This document shows, piece after piece, positions 1 to 13,020 of a DNA stretch of 64,000 nt (position 1 is its first letter; each line of letters opens with the position of its first letter). Origin of the DNA: Branchiostoma floridae (lineage: Eukaryota; Chordata; Leptocardii; Amphioxiformes; Branchiostomatidae); contig NC_049985.1 in assembly GCF_000003815.2 (NCBI RefSeq), forward strand, positions 5,838,929 through 5,902,928. Direction: 5' to 3'. The notes beneath the pieces were generated by a model. That model did no database searches. It was not told the origin of the DNA and saw nothing but the letters and a program-made list of their open reading frames with translations. The position numbers and the translations under genes were made by a program.

Positions 1-141
1 ACCCACAACAATGGGCCAGAGATATCAGAATTATTCCAGATCATGTTCAGATCTTGTGTTGTATGTTCAAGGCTAAAGTTAAGATGAACACTGTTTTATC
101 CACTGTGGTAAAATTGCCATTTTGTCTACTGACAGAAGGAG

Positions 142-435
142 GAGTTAAAGTTAAAAGTTAAAGTTTGCCCATGCATCTACAGACGCGTAGGGTGGCGCCC
201 ATCCCCACTTCGAAGCCCTTGGGCCACACATGTGCAAGCCACTACAGCAGGAGGCTGGTCCGCTGGTAGTGATGTGTGTTTAACTTCCATACTCTTCCTC
301 ATTAGTGCTGAGTGCTAAGCATAGAAAGCAGCATGTACCATTTTTAGAGTCTTTGGTATGACTCGGCCGGGGATCGAACTCACGACCTACCGAATGCAAG
401 GCGAACACTCTACCCACTAGGCCATTGCACCGGTC
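142..435 (-). mobile_element. tRNA-derived SINE, copy 1
   Basis: Read on the minus strand, the element starts with a tRNA-like head. It has an A-box-like TGGCCTAGTGGGTAGAGTG near 425 and a B-box-like GAGTTCGATCCCC near 375. A ~200-bp body follows, ending in a CTTTAA-type repeat tail near 145-170. A second copy with the same head, body and tail lies at 26,404-26,699 on the plus strand. The head resembles RNA polymerase III promoters, but the body rules out a functional tRNA gene. Confidence 0.8.
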
Positions 436-436
436 A

Positions 437-1227
437 GTAAGGAAGGAGGAGTGGTGAATGCAAAATTTGCCAAATTGGCAGTTGTTCTGTTCTGATCAGA
501 TAAAGGCTCAAACCTTCGTTATTATAGTGTACATGATGATAATTGTAATTTATACTGTCAGTATTGCAACTGAACTGCAATTTCTATTTGGTGCAAAAAT
601 GATATTTTGTCCAGTGTTGGTGTAATATTCATGAATGCCAAGTTGTCAATATTAAGGGTAGATTTCTTTTGATTGAGATTGAAAGATTAGTAGTAGTGAG
701 CTTGATTCTTTTAAGTGCATCACAAGTTCCCTTTGTCCTGGACTAATATGAAAATGCCAAGTATAAAAAATTCACTGTTTGCATGGGAGATCGAAACAGT
801 TAGACTAAGTCTTGTTTTCTTAGAATGTGCAGTGAAGCCTGCAATTTCCATTATGTCATGCAACAAGTTCTTTTTTCAACAAATAAAATTGAAATTTGCC
901 AATCAAATTTAAAGGTGTATTCAGGATTTGAACCTGTAGTTTCCTTCAAACTTTTTGTTGATCTGTAATTTCAATTTAGTGCAAAAAAAAAGCTTTTTTT
1001 CTGATATAAAGGGCAACTTTGAATGTTACGCTGTCCTATTCTGATCAGGATATAGAGCTTTGTTTCTTGATTTATCTGGTTAATGGCAAGTTGATTATAG
1101 TCTACGTTGGTGTCCTCTACTCGTGCAGCAGATTTTGTGTCATTATGCCGTTATTGCTGCAAAACGTGCCACAAAGTCTAGTAACAATGCCTCGGGCATT
1201 CAATGCAATTTAGTCATCACATTTGCA
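437..1227. other. AT-rich noncoding stretch
   Basis: Only short random reading frames are present. I see no domain, RNA gene or repeat that I can name. Confidence 0.6.
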
Positions 1228-1450
1228 TATAACACTAGTTCACCTTTATCCGTTGGGTAACCTATATACGTTGCTTTTAAAAACAGGGTATTTGGGGATA
1301 TCACGTTGACGGACGTTGGTTTAAAATTGCAATATTTTCTCTACATTGCAGTTTAAAACTACTACCCGTCGACTTCATGTGCCTAAATACCCTGTTTTGA
1401 AAAACAACGGATATAGGTTACCCTGCGGATAAAGATGAACTAGCGTTATA
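1228..1450. mobile_element. Hairpin MITE with ~65-bp inverted repeats
   Basis: The left arm begins TATAACACTAGTTCA and the right arm is its reverse complement with a few mismatches, ending TGAACTAGCGTTATA. Together the arms cover more than half of the ~223 bp. There is no coding capacity. A TA target duplication, as in Tc1/mariner, is possible because the ends begin and end in TA, but the family is not established. Confidence 0.75.
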
Positions 1451-1486
1451 GTTACTGTCACACATTTGCATACTTAAAGGTGACTG

Positions 1487-1885
1487 AAAGGCTCCTATTG
1501 TAGGATTTTGGCGCCAAAACTAGACATATTCTCTAGAATGAAATGTTGCCTATTGTTTCCATTTGTATGGCATTTTCTTGCGCCAAACCTGAAAATATTA
1601 TAAAATTTCATTTTAGGTGGTTTATAATCAACAGCCAAAAGATGCCACAATATTGTGTTGATTTATCCCAGAATCTCAGACAAAAACAATGTATGTAGCC
1701 TTGGAGTTTTTAAAGTTATAAAACGACGTGTTTTCGACACGCTTATTTAGCCCGATGTTTGTATGATGCATATTTGCCCTGTAGGAATGTAAAAAAAATC
1801 ATGACAAGCAATTCACCTTATTTTGTAAAGAAATGGCAAAAAAATCCCCTTTTGACCCTTCTGATCCTACAATAGGGGCTTTTGA
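1487..1885. mobile_element. MITE with ~20-bp inverted repeats
   Basis: AAAGGCTCCTATTGTAGGAT on the left is matched in inverse orientation on the right (ATCCTACAATAGGGGCTTTT), about 400 bp apart. The interior is AT-rich without an ORF. It sits next to the hairpin element at 1,228-1,450. Confidence 0.65.
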
Positions 1886-1889
1886 ATGA

Positions 1890-4359
1890 AGCTGTAACCT
1901 AAGCTTAAACCTTAAAGGATTAAAATTCAAAGGGTTCAAAATTTTCAGTTAATCTAGATCTTCAATTTTGTTTGTGGTAGTTAAATTACACATTATCTGA
2001 GTCAAAAACCAATTCAGACCATTTCTAAATTGGGGTGGGTGTCCTTTACTTTCCTCTGTTACAGACAGAAGAGAGCTGGTTTCAAGGCTTTATAGACACC
2101 CTTTCCACAACGGACTCCGTTTATTGGAAAGGGGCCGTCCAGGCTAATGAAAAATGTTTTGCTCTCTTTGTGTATGTGTGTATAATGGCCTCCCTCGGTC
2201 AATATATATCCTTATGAACCATGATAACATGTATTTGTGCAGGGGTTGGACAAGTTCAATTGCCGATTGTCCCAGGCAAGTGAAAGTGCTGATAGGGAAA
2301 GTGCATGACCCACATGTACAGTTAAACCTGTCTATAGTGGCGAAATTTTACTGTCATTCCATATTTCAACACCCAGGAGTCAATTACTAGTATATCCACT
2401 CACGTCTCACGTTTTGTTATCCGTACCGCAAACTAGGTACTGAGTTATTTAAACTTAAAGTCTTAAATGATTAAATCAATCTTCTTTGTCTATTTTACAA
2501 GTCCTCAAATGTTTGGTACCACTTCTGAGTCACTCCCCTATGGTGCTCAGTATTGCCCATTCCGTGCCCAGGGTCAAAGAGCCAACCCTAGGTGTTACGT
2601 CTAAGTAAGTAAGCAAGGTGGGCAATCCGAGCCTACAAATGTATGTATCTATGCAAAGGTGTATGTATCTATGCAAAGGTGGGCGCTAATACAGGTTTGA
2701 CTGCACAATCCCCACTTGCCTGATCGGGCAAGTAAGATTTATCCATCAGAGATTTTGATATACAAAACATACTTGATACTTTTCAACACAATTGTGGTAG
2801 CATTAGCATTTGTCAACACAGAAAAAAGGAGCCAAGAATTAGAAAACTTGTCCAACCCTGTTGTGTGCATGTGGAAAAGAGGCAGTTAGATTCAAATACG
2901 ATAAATGTGCATTAAGATTTCATGCCGACTGTTCAGGAATCAGTTTTGCTGTGAAACCAATAAGATTTAAAGTTGTGACAAAAATATACTTTTGGCCACA
3001 CCAAGTTATAATATATATAATTTGTTGGTTCTCTCATTTTCAAAAAACCCTTAACTGGAAAAACATAATGAAGCCTGAGGACCAGGTTTGTGCCTTGGTG
3101 CACTCAGTTTTATGGGGTGAATACAGTCATATTGAAGTTTTCCTCCCTACCCTCTTAGCTTTATGATGTCCTCTTCCTATATTTTCACTTTTAAAATAGT
3201 TATATATGGCCTTTATTAGGATAAATTGGTCGGACACTTTGCTGACTGTTCAAGAATCTCTTCCTGTATTTGAGACGAAAAAGGGACTGCTTCAAAATCG
3301 AATTGCTTTTTCTCATCTTTACTTATTGATGTAACTTATATTAGCAGTCACTGATTTTCAGTTCATACATGACATGGAGCAAAGTCAAACATTTAGATTT
3401 GGATTTACATACATTTAGACAATGCAAAACTAAAAGGCATCAGGACATTTGGTGTGTTGAACGTTGAAAATATTTAATGCAGGGTGTAAACGTTAGAGGG
3501 GAACTATACATTCGGTGGTCCTGTTTTTGTCACCTTTTCTTTTGAAACAGAAATGAGAAAATGTTTGAAAATGATTCTACAACAGGTCAGACATTTCTTG
3601 TCCTTGCCAGCAGTGTACGAGAACGCTGGAGTGAGCAGGTTTTGGTAACTGGAAACAAAACAAATTTTCCTAGGACCGCTGTAATACATTTATACATTTA
3701 TATCACAGCACGTTTGTTAGGGATCTTTTGATGCTACAATAAAGGAAACATAGGCATACGAGCAGACAATGTATGGACAGACAGATGGATAATGCAGGGA
3801 CAAATAGACAAACTAATCAACTCAACACAACAGCATGGTAAACTCGGCCAGGGATAGGGTTCAAGGGTTAGGGTTGAACAGTCAGCAAGAATACTCAAGG
3901 TGTTTACCAATCGTCTTGATTTTTGGTACGTAGATAGCCAAGTTTATCACTTGCATAATAAGATGTTAATTATGCAAATCGACTGCTAATTTACATAATT
4001 GATGGAAATCCATTGCAATCCATGATACAAATGTAAAACTGTCAAACTTCATCATCCACTTTGTGATAACAGTGGAAAGGTAAACAAACAAAGGTAAGCC
4101 AGGGTGTTGAGTTGGCAAAGGGCCAAAGCGTCCGACAAAAAAAAGATCATTAGTTACAAGACAGGATTCTTGAACAGTCGACATGTTTTCTTGCACACGG
4201 TTGTCTTCAACTGCCTCTTGTACTAAGATTCCACACCAGGTGCATGTATATGATATCGACTCTCATAATTCCACCTGATGCCATAATATTGTCGTCTGGA
4301 GGGCAGCCTTGTTTGCTATAGTCCGCTCCCGAATGTTGCTACCTTCGGAAACGAGCTAA
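1890..4359. other. Noncoding stretch with small repeats
   Basis: This holds a 20-bp tandem duplication (GTATGTATCTATGCAAAGGT, twice near 2,640-2,680) and a PHD-like relic listed separately. Otherwise it holds unremarkable AT-rich sequence. I see no gene. Confidence 0.55.
2861..2950 (+). pseudogene. PHD-finger-like relic, possibly from a retroelement
   Basis: A short frame reads C-A-C-G-K, then YDKCALRFHADCSGIS, which is the second half of a PHD finger (Cys-x2-Cys spacing altered, then Cys, His and Cys). PHD fingers of this type occur in ORF1 of some invertebrate LINEs. The frame continues without recognisable domain sequence and shows no flanking splice context that I trust, so I treat it as a fragment. 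Confidence 0.3.
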
Positions 4360-4710
4360 GGCCACACCAATTTAATTTCTTGGTTCACGGATTTTTTCAT
4401 TAAAAATATGGAGCGAGAGGGCGAAATGAAAATAAAAATAAAAATTGTAAAATGGTTGAGGTAAAGGTAACGGCTAATCCAAAACATAAAGAAAAAAAGT
4501 TTTCAGCTTGAAAAAAGTACAAAAACACTATTTTTGTACAGTAACACCACCTGTACCCACACTTTAAGGAGCTTATAATATAAAGGCCAATTTGCTACAC
4601 CAGAAAGTTGGTGAAAGGTTTCATTAATGGTGAAAATTTGCTGAGTGGTAATTTTTATTTTTATTTTTTTTCTCCGAATCCGTGAACCAAGAAATTAAAT
4701 CGGTGTGGCC
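4360..4710. mobile_element. PIF/Harbinger-like MITE, copy 1
   Basis: The ends are GGCCACACCAATTTAATTT on the left and its inverse on the right. The element is flanked on both sides by TAA, a 3-bp TNA target duplication as expected for PIF/Harbinger. It is 351 bp long and A/T-rich inside, with no ORF. Copies 2 and 3 of the same terminal repeat are at 7,146-7,532 and 16,053-17,118. Confidence 0.75.
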
Positions 4711-6412
4711 TAAAACAAACAAACAAGGCTGGAATTCCACGCTAATAATGCTGCAAACCAGAAAAAAACACTTTCAAATAGATGTACTAATGCAGCATCG
4801 GTAATCCTGAGGTAAATGGACTCAGATATTTAGGTGTTTTCTTTAATTATTAAGAAAGCCAAAAATGTGTTTTTTGAAGTGGTGGTGTTAACTATTATGG
4901 CACCTGGTTGAACTATGAGTCAAGTTGATGTTACACACATACACAAAGAAAAGAAACCTTTTCCACAAGGATACAGCTTCATGGATGTCGCTGCTTTATC
5001 TCCTCATTTGCATTGAAAGCCTCTGACATGATCGCTGGAGTTTGTGGCAGTAACGTTTTGAGGTACAGCGGCATAAGGCAGGAAATCTGCTGTAGTCGAG
5101 TACAGGAGGCCAAGTAGATTGTAAATCTTGTCTCAAAATTTTTTCCTAAGTCAAGTGCAATTTGGACAAAGTCTTCGTCTACTTTTTCACAATTTTGTTG
5201 TCTGGAAGTTATCAGTTTATCTTTGGCAGAGGTTATAATAAGTCAGCTGTAGGTTTTGGCCCCCTAACAGCTTTTTTCTTAATGGCAGAGGCCGCTTTTG
5301 TAACTTTGGTCAGAAATACTCAAGGTGTTGACAGATGTCGTGATAGCCTTAGTGATTACTTACATTATTAGGTACTTATTAAGCAAGCCGCCAACAGCTA
5401 ATTTGCAAAATTGATGAGGAAGGATTCAATATCAAATTCACAACTTTTCCTCAGGGAACTGATTAACATTACAATATGGTTTTCAACAGAAATATGATAT
5501 CTAAAGAGCTCCTATGAATTGGCAATAGTTTTATTTTAGTATACATTTTATCCAGTGGATGTTTGCCCAATCACTATCCAGTGGATGTTTGCCCAATCGG
5601 CCTTTACCTTTAATTACATTTTCTGTATTTTTCTTGACTCCGACCAAACTGGAAAATTTCACTTTGTGTGACTCATTCTTCAAACACCAGATTTGATAAA
5701 TCTGAAGTAAAATGAATATAAAATTTACCTTTCAGTCATCATATTTGAACAGAACAGAACAAGTGACTATTAGATTATCATTCTTGGTATTACAGTCAAA
5801 TCAGTAGGAAGTCTTGACTATTGAATATCAAGCCAAGTTATTTTCTTGAGCCCTTTGTTAGTAAAAGTAATCAAGTGAGACTACAGAGCATTATTTAATT
5901 GTCATAGGAATAATCATTTGAGGCTTGATTGTTGTTCCTTTATTACAGTATATTTAAAGCTATATGGGTGATTGAAATTAATTTTCTGGCCAAGATCTGG
6001 TGAAAACATTATTGAGGACAGAACAGAACAGTTCAGTATAAAAGCTTTGATACCTCAATGGGACTAAAATTTGTATTCTCAAAGCGATGCTCCAGATTTG
6101 GCTGTCAGCTTAATTGCTGCCATCTGGGCATGAAACACCGTAGGCTGATGTGGTGGCCACCGTTTTGTTTCTTCTGTCGTTGCGCCCATGCCCTGAGTCT
6201 GGGCTCTGAAGAATCACAACCGTTACAGCAAATGCTGCATATTTACACTATTAACATCTGGGAATCGTATGGCCAACTCTTGCCGACCCAGAGATTGTCA
6301 CATAGAAAACTGCGGAGATTAGTGGGGTTAAGATGCAAGAATGGAAAATTGTAACCCCGGGTTCATCACAAAAGTACCAGAAAGTACCAGAAAGTCCCAA
6401 AAGAACTTACTG
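4711..6412. other. Noncoding stretch
   Basis: This contains a ~25-bp tandem duplication (ATCCAGTGGATGTTTGCCCA, twice at 5,550-5,598). No reading frame shows a recognisable domain. Confidence 0.55.
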
Positions 6413-6419
6413 CAGTCTG

Positions 6420-6740
6420 CAGGGCTCGAAATACCACCTCCATATGCAGGTAAAATTGGAGCTGTGCAGGTATTTCTGGTGTCTACCTGCACTGGTTCAT
6501 GTACTGGGTTTTATACAGAAATGTCCTATAATGTAGGTGTATATGAATTGTTAATAGCTACATTGACTGTTACCACCTATAAAGTATAAAAGAAAAAAAT
6601 AGCAATGGTTCCTGAACAATTTTAGTATGACCCATACTTCCTAAATTCAGAGTGGTGCAGGTAAAATTTGTCTGGTGCAGGTTATTTCCAATGTTACCTG
6701 CACCAGTGCAGGTAAACAGAAAAAAGTATTTCGAGCCCTG
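6420..6740. mobile_element. hAT-like MITE (CAGGGCTCGAAATAC family), copy 1
   Basis: The element starts CAGGGCTCGAAATAC and ends GTATTTCGAGCCCTG. It is flanked directly by the 7-bp repeat CAGTCTG on both sides (6,413-6,419 and 6,741-6,747). Inside are several GTGCAGGTA-type repeats. The CAGGG terminus suits the hAT superfamily. Related copies are at 25,964-26,226 and 27,428-27,791. Confidence 0.75.
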
Positions 6741-7145
6741 CAGTCTGAACCCAGAAGTCAATGCAATGCAAGGCAGTCGATGTCAGCTTACAGTTGATAC
6801 CGTTAATAATCCGTAAGTAAGATCCCAAATCCTAAAAGTAAAAGATTTCGGTACAGAGATTGTATTTTGAACCAAAGACAAGAAAAAGTCAAGCAAAAAT
6901 TATTCATGGGCATGCCAGTGTTTAAAGTCACCTTTAAAATGGCAGTTTTAAACAATGGAGTGATTGGAGAAAGAGGATCATGGCAGAAAGATAGCACAAT
7001 TAATTTAAAGAGATCGTTTTCATTGTCAGTACTACCTTCATGCGTCAAAATTTATCTTATGGGTCTTACATGGCTGTTCCAAGCCACACGTGGCCTCGTT
7101 CCAAATCTGGGTTCCTGGCACCTTCCTCTTTCCCAGGGCAGTTAA

Positions 7146-7532
7146 GGCCACTCCAATTTAATCTCTTGGTTCTTGGATTTCCTGACCCATTTTTTTCTGA
7201 TTTAGAAAAAAAAAATTAGTCCCAAGAATAACAATATAGGTTTTGCTATCACAGACCTGTAAAAAAACGCATTACAGGGGTACATACTGCTGATAAACCA
7301 ATTCCTTTTATTCAGAACATTGGTATCAAATCAAAGGAAGAGATTCATTGGATAAATCATGCCATGAAAAGCTGAAAACTTGACTGCTAACCTTGTTTTT
7401 TTGTGTTATATAAGTCTCATATGTTCATCCTAGACTTTTTGCAATTTTTTATTTTATTTTATTTTTTTCGACCGCCCGCCCCAAAATTTTTCTGAAAAAA
7501 TCCGAGAACCAAGACATTAAATTGGTGTGGCC
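7146..7532. mobile_element. PIF/Harbinger-like MITE, copy 2
   Basis: It has the same terminal inverted repeat as the 4,360 element (GGCCACTCC... and ...GGTGTGGCC) and is flanked on both sides by TAA. At 387 bp it is non-coding, so it is mobilised only in trans if at all. Confidence 0.75.
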
Positions 7533-9130
7533 TAACCACAAATAAAGTACACAACTTGACTTAGGCAATGCTTTGCAACTAGTTTTGGATCTTGAAAAGT
7601 TTTAAAAGTTGGTACTTCAACCGAGAAAGTATGGTATATATTACAGCATGCTTTATCCCCTTGGCAAGAAGCAAAATCTAAATTTGTCTTCCAGAACATT
7701 TTTGTACTGTTGAAAATTCTTCCAAACACGATCGAATAATTTCTTAAACCGCCCTTCCTCTCTTTGAATGGTGTTAGTTTGCTATTCATAGCTTGACTGA
7801 TATGGTAATTCATTAAATCAAGTTGTAAACAGTTTTCCAACGTGTCTAAAATCATTATACTGGACCTAATATCATACTAGTAGTTACAAGTAAGTTCTAC
7901 ATTCCATGTATATCCACAATTTGACACAGACTCGAGTAATTCCTCAAACCGCCCTGTCCCTCTTTCAAAAGTGTTAGTACGTATTTTACCAGCAGGTAGA
8001 ATATTAACGTACATTGTTTAACACTGTGTTATACAGTACCTTAAATAAATTCTGGACCTTATCATAACTAGGAGTTAAAAGTACATGTAGGAACCATGTA
8101 CAAAGTTTGATGATATGACAGGTATAATACAGATAGGTGTATCTATGTCAATTACAGAAGACTGACACTATGTACGGTATTTTCAGGTTTATTTGTGCTG
8201 GAAAAGTTCCAATGGAAAATTCATTGGTGTTTAGAATTACTAAACTAAGTTCATATCAAGAACTGATAGCACAGAGCAGAGCTGTCCATGGTGCTGAATT
8301 CACTACTATTGCAAATTCTTCCGCTAGTAGCTCCTGAGTAGTACTACATATTACAAGATTTGGTACACTTAGGCAAAAGAAACCTGGTAAACATGCAGAC
8401 AAGTGTTTCAATGACGTAATGAAAATGATTATAAAGTGACAATTTGGAATAAATACTTGGAAGTTTGAAGATTTGTAGGACACTGGAGAGCATGATGCAT
8501 TTATGATCAGAATTTGCAAGTGTTTTTACACTGGAGCAGTGGTTAGGTAATCTAATAATTTAAATATAGAATGACACCACCATCTTAAATGTATAGAACA
8601 ATTCACAGCTGTAGTATAGTATAAACTATCATTGTCTGTGGCGGTAGCCTGGACAAAGCTCTCAAAATAGACATTGTTCTAGGTGCAGCTGTATCTCCAA
8701 GTAGACGTTAGCTGGATTCAGGTGCTTAACATTATAAAATGCCATATCTGAATGGATACTTGACATTTAAAGGAATCTTTGTGGGACACTGTAGAGCACA
8801 GAGAGTTTAAAAGATGGAGTCAGTACTTAGCATTTTGTCTTGAGTCAGGACTAGTATTTTGTCTTGTTCCTGAAGATGTTTGCAATTGTAACTTCTGCAA
8901 CTTGAACACACTATAATGTCTTAAACTGCCCTCTCTCAACCAACTCAGTGCTTAGATTTTCCAAATGCATGTAATAGGCAGATGTAGTTCTAAGCAAGCT
9001 GGATCTCCAAGTTAACATAACTGGTTGCAGGTGCATCAGATCATAAGATTTTAAAGTTCCAATTTTCTAAAGTTTGAAGACTAATGTTTTGTAGGACACT
9101 GTAGATCAATTGGTGCATTTCAGAATTGAC
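7533..9130. repeat. Degenerate ~200-bp tandem repeat region
   Basis: A block around TCGAATAATTTCTTAAACCG (7,731) recurs in altered form near 7,932 and again, more weakly, near 8,915. The phrase 'GGACACTGTAGA' recurs near 8,480, 8,790 and 9,090. Copies are diverged and intermixed with unique sequence. There is no coding evidence. Confidence 0.5.
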
Positions 9131-10153
9131 AGGAAAGTCCTGAATAATGAGCTACATGTAGGTTGTTTCCTTTCCTTAGATCGTTTCTTTGTATCCAGGT
9201 GACTGAATTATTGGTTCAGTGAGACACAAATGACTTAGTGAGTATCTACTTGTTATAACCTGACCATTTCATAACTCCTTGCCTAAACTACTGAGTTTGA
9301 ACTTTGGACACTAAGTTGTAATGATTAATCAAGACATCCCAATTTATTTCCATTTGTTAGTGACAAACGGCATACATTTCTAATCAGTCATGACTGGAAT
9401 TCCAAAAAGTTCCAAAGCTCTTTGTTTAAAAGATTAGAAACCAACAACACTCAGTGCCGTCAATCATGCCATCTAGCCCATTGAGAAAGGGGAGATTTCT
9501 AGACATTATGATCCCTTTACTATGATAAGTATATGACCTTTAGGGCACCACAAAAGATGTGGCAACTACTTTATGTAGTTTTCTCTGCACTTCTCAGTTT
9601 TCTCTTCTTCTAACTTAGTATCATGCCTGTCCTTTCTCTGATGCAATGTAACAGTATCACCCAACCATTTTACCCTATGCGTACCAAAGTTTTTTTCTCC
9701 TTGCGTCATAGTCTAGGTTCAGTCCCAGTGACTGTGACACAAGTCTGTAAAACATCAGTGATTACGCAGTCTTGTTACATGTATGTGCCACTGTTTTGTC
9801 TGAGCTCTGACAGATTCTTATGACAGATCTTTGCCAGTGAAGTTTGAGCATAAGCTGCTGAATGGATAGTTCTTGGGTCATGTCACACAATCGAGTTGTA
9901 TAAGGGCTTATCAGATTAGACCATGAGTGTCTCATTTAAGTCCATGGGTTGTATGTCTATGTCAGCACCCAAATTGCTGACGTCAATTCATACCTGGAAG
10001 TTAAATTGGAACTGTCGAGTCTTTCTCCAACTTCGAATTTCCCAAATATCAGTCTGGCATTACTAAACTTTCATTGCTGAATCATTAAAAGATACAAACA
10101 AAGATGTTTAATACTTTTGCATCTGTTCTTAGTATACTAGATTATACAGATTG
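9131..10153. other. Noncoding stretch
   Basis: I see no domain, repeat family or RNA gene here beyond short chance ORFs. Confidence 0.5.
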
Positions 10154-10213
10154 GGGGGGGGGGGGGAATGGTGATGCAACTTAAGCTACCCAGTGCTAAT
10201 GTGCTCTTTCACT

Positions 10214-10217
<4 letters not shown>

Positions 10218-10310
<93 letters not shown>
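10218..10310. repeat. (GT)n microsatellite
   Basis: This is a run of about 46 GT units, preceded by a G homopolymer at about 10,155-10,167. Such tracts are length-variable and can adopt Z-DNA. Confidence 0.95.
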
Positions 10311-10311
<1 letters not shown>

Positions 10312-10420
10312 CGCTCATCTGAGCAGGGAAAGCAGGCGTTGATAGCCTCCTAATTATAACGATTACTATTAGCTTTGGGATGTTGAGTGGATGAAGTTGT
10401 TATAAGTCCGCGCGATGTTC

Positions 10421-10566
10421 TCCGACGTGCTTTGGATGTGGTTTATCGGGTCGGCCCACGTTGTGAATGTTCAGCGCGCTGTTTATGATTTATTCCGACG
10501 TGCTTTGGATGTGGTTTATCGGGTCGGCCCACGTTGTGAATGTTCAGCGCGCTGTTTATGATTTAT
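10421..10566. repeat. 73-bp tandem duplication
   Basis: The unit beginning TCCGACGTGCTTTGGATGTG occurs at 10,421 and again at 10,494 with essentially no differences, which suggests a recent duplication. It contains the palindromic-looking GTTCAGCGCGCTG. Confidence 0.9.
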
Positions 10567-10726
10567 TCCCAGTTTCCCTTGTGAACCTTGAAGGTAAGTT
10601 CTCAACCTGAAGCTTGAGAAGCTGAACTTCCTGTGGTGATTCATGTATTGGTAATTGCATACATGCATACACGCATACACATAGCATTACACATACACAT
10701 ACACATAACCATGCTGCAAGGGACAA

Positions 10727-10885
10727 AAAAAAAGGAAAAGAAAAAAAAAGAAAAAAAAAAAGAAAAAAAAAACAACAACAACAAAACAAAAAAAGAAAAC
10801 AAACAAAAAGAAAACAAACAAAAAAAGAAAACAAAAAAAAAACAGATAAAAAAAGAAAACAAACAAAAAAAGAAAACAAACAAAA
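10727..10885. repeat. A-rich low-complexity tract
   Basis: Long A runs are interspersed with AAAGAAAACAAACAAA units. The lysine-rich frames on one strand and phenylalanine-rich frames on the other are artefacts of composition. Confidence 0.95.
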
Positions 10886-12385
10886 GGGAATAGGCCCCCT
10901 GAAACCTCAAAGAGGCGGGAATGGGCCCCCTAAAAATGAAAAAAAAGGCCACATCCCAGGTTTTGGTACATGAATCCATCCATGAGAGCAGCTGATTGAC
11001 CATCAAAGAAACATCTGCCGTGATGCTATTGATTCCGTCCTACATGTCAAGAGTGCGGCAAGATGGAATATTGTCGAGCTCTCAAACCTGAAGTTCAGAC
11101 TGCACAACAGAACGTGCCTGCAGCAACATGAATGAACAGTGAAGATGCTACAGTAGTGGACATTGACTTGAGATTCTACTGGACTTCACAACCTGTTTAA
11201 GAAACTGCGAACTTCTTGCACTCCAAGATCTTTGTGATTCAGTCATTGTGGAGGGTTTTAGCTGCTGGGCCAATGGAAAGTCTAGGCAATAGGACTCCTC
11301 AAAAAAAAAAACGTACTCCACTTGTACGTAACGTTTTGATGATCAGAGAGGTGTAGTACCTCTACCGGGCAATAAGTGGAGCTCTTCTTTGAGTTTGTCG
11401 CAGGTCATTGGTCACCAATTCTTTGTCATCAGCCTCGAGGAGGTACGACCACTATCTGAGTCCGCACGCTTGATATTAGGGTTCAGATACGCCGTACAAC
11501 CAGTCTGGACAGGATGTGAAAGAAACAGAGATCATCATGTTCCGTACGACCATCTCCAATGCTATCGCGCATCAGAGACGATCCAGCTTCATCCGAAAAA
11601 AAAAAAACTTCTGTACTCCATCGCCTTGTGATTCAGACTTTCTGGCCGGGTGTGTGTATCTGCTGCCGATTGTTCCGTACTACCATCTCCAATGCTATTG
11701 CGCATCAAGGACCATCGCAGTAACGCCTTGTGATTCAGACTTTCTGGTGGGGTGTGTGTATCTGCTGCCGTTGTTCCGTACTACCATCTCCAATGCTATT
11801 GCGCATCAAGGACCATCGCAGTAACGCCTTGTGATTCAGACTTTCTGGTGGGGCGTGTGTGTCTGCTGCCGATTGTTCCGTACTACCATCTCCAATGCTA
11901 TCGCGATTGCAGTAACGCCTTGTGATTCAGACTTTCTGGTGGGGCGTGTGTGTCTGCTGCCGATTGTTCCGTACTACCATCTCCAATGCTAACGCGCATC
12001 AAGGACCATTGCAGTAACGCCTTTTGATTCAGACTTTCTGGTGGGGCGTGTGTGTCTGCTGCTGATTGTGCCGTACGACCATCTACAACGTCATCGCGCA
12101 TCAGAGACGATCCAGCTTCATCTAAAAAAAAAATGCCTTGTGATTCAGACATTCTGACTGGGCGACAGACAGCTGGTTTTGGAGATGATTCCAAACAACT
12201 GATTCTGGAGGATTACAACCTTAAGGCACCAAGGCAAACCTCCAGTCAAGTGATGTCATTGCCAAACCGTGGGATGTGGTAACAGGGAATAGGCCCCCTG
12301 AAACCTTATCAAGGCGGAAATGGGCCCCCTAAAAAAAAATAGGCCCCCTGAATCCTTATCAAGGCGGGAATGGGCCTAAAAAAAG
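10886..12385. repeat. ~98-bp minisatellite bracketed by GGGAATAGGCCCCC repeats
   Basis: At 11,625-12,155 a ~98-bp unit containing GATTCAGACTTTCTGGTGGG and TTCCGTACTACCATCTCCAA recurs about five to six times. Outside it, GGAATAGGCCCCCTGAAACC occurs near 10,887 and twice near 12,286-12,350. The whole 1.5 kb therefore looks like one element with repeated ends and a repetitive core. Reading frames through it are interrupted and I see no protein. Confidence 0.65.
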
Positions 12386-12394
12386 TCCCAATGC

Positions 12395-13020
12395 AGTATC
12401 TGACCAATCTGGATGACCTAGCAAACTCTACACAGATTGGGAGAGTATGATTGTACTATAGACGATTTTGATAAATAAATGGTCTTCGCAAAATAGAAGA
12501 CCTGGTCTTCGCAAAATAGAAGACAATAGATATCCTCCACTTAAGTCCAGGAGAACAAAAATTTAATGACCTTGAAAAAGTTGTCTCCCAAGAATCTTAT
12601 CTGTGTACTCGCAGAAATTGTCATCCAAACTGGTCATCTTATGGTTATCAAAAAAAAAATTATCAAGTACACTTACAAAAGTTTTCATGTATCTCACAGT
12701 AAAGTGACCAATCTGGATGACCTACCAAACTCTACACAGATTGGGAGAGTATGATTGTACTATAGACTATTTTGATAGATAAATGGTCTTCGCAAAATAG
12801 AAGACCTGGTCTTTGCAAAATAGAAGACCATAAATATCCTCCACTTAAGTCCAGGAGAACAAAAAATTTAATGACCTTGAAAAGTTGTCTCCCAAGAATC
12901 TTATCTGTGTACTTGCAGAAATTGTCATCCAAACTGGTCATCTTATGGTTATCAAAATAAAATTATCAAAAAAAAATTGTCAAGTACACTTACACTTCTT
13001 TACAAAAGTTATCATGTATC
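12395..13020. repeat. ~305-bp tandem duplication
   Basis: The block starting CCAATCTGGATGACCTA (12,401) recurs at about 12,706. Each copy itself contains a doubled TGGTCTTCGCAAAATAGAAG motif, so the repeat is nested. Confidence 0.85.

Noticed and set aside
355-436. tRNA gene on the minus strand
   Set aside because: The A and B boxes are real but continue into a ~200-bp body shared with a second copy, which makes it a SINE.
10556-11006. Phe/Cys-rich minus frames and Lys-rich plus frames resembling membrane or nuclear proteins
   Set aside because: They derive from the A-rich low-complexity tract.
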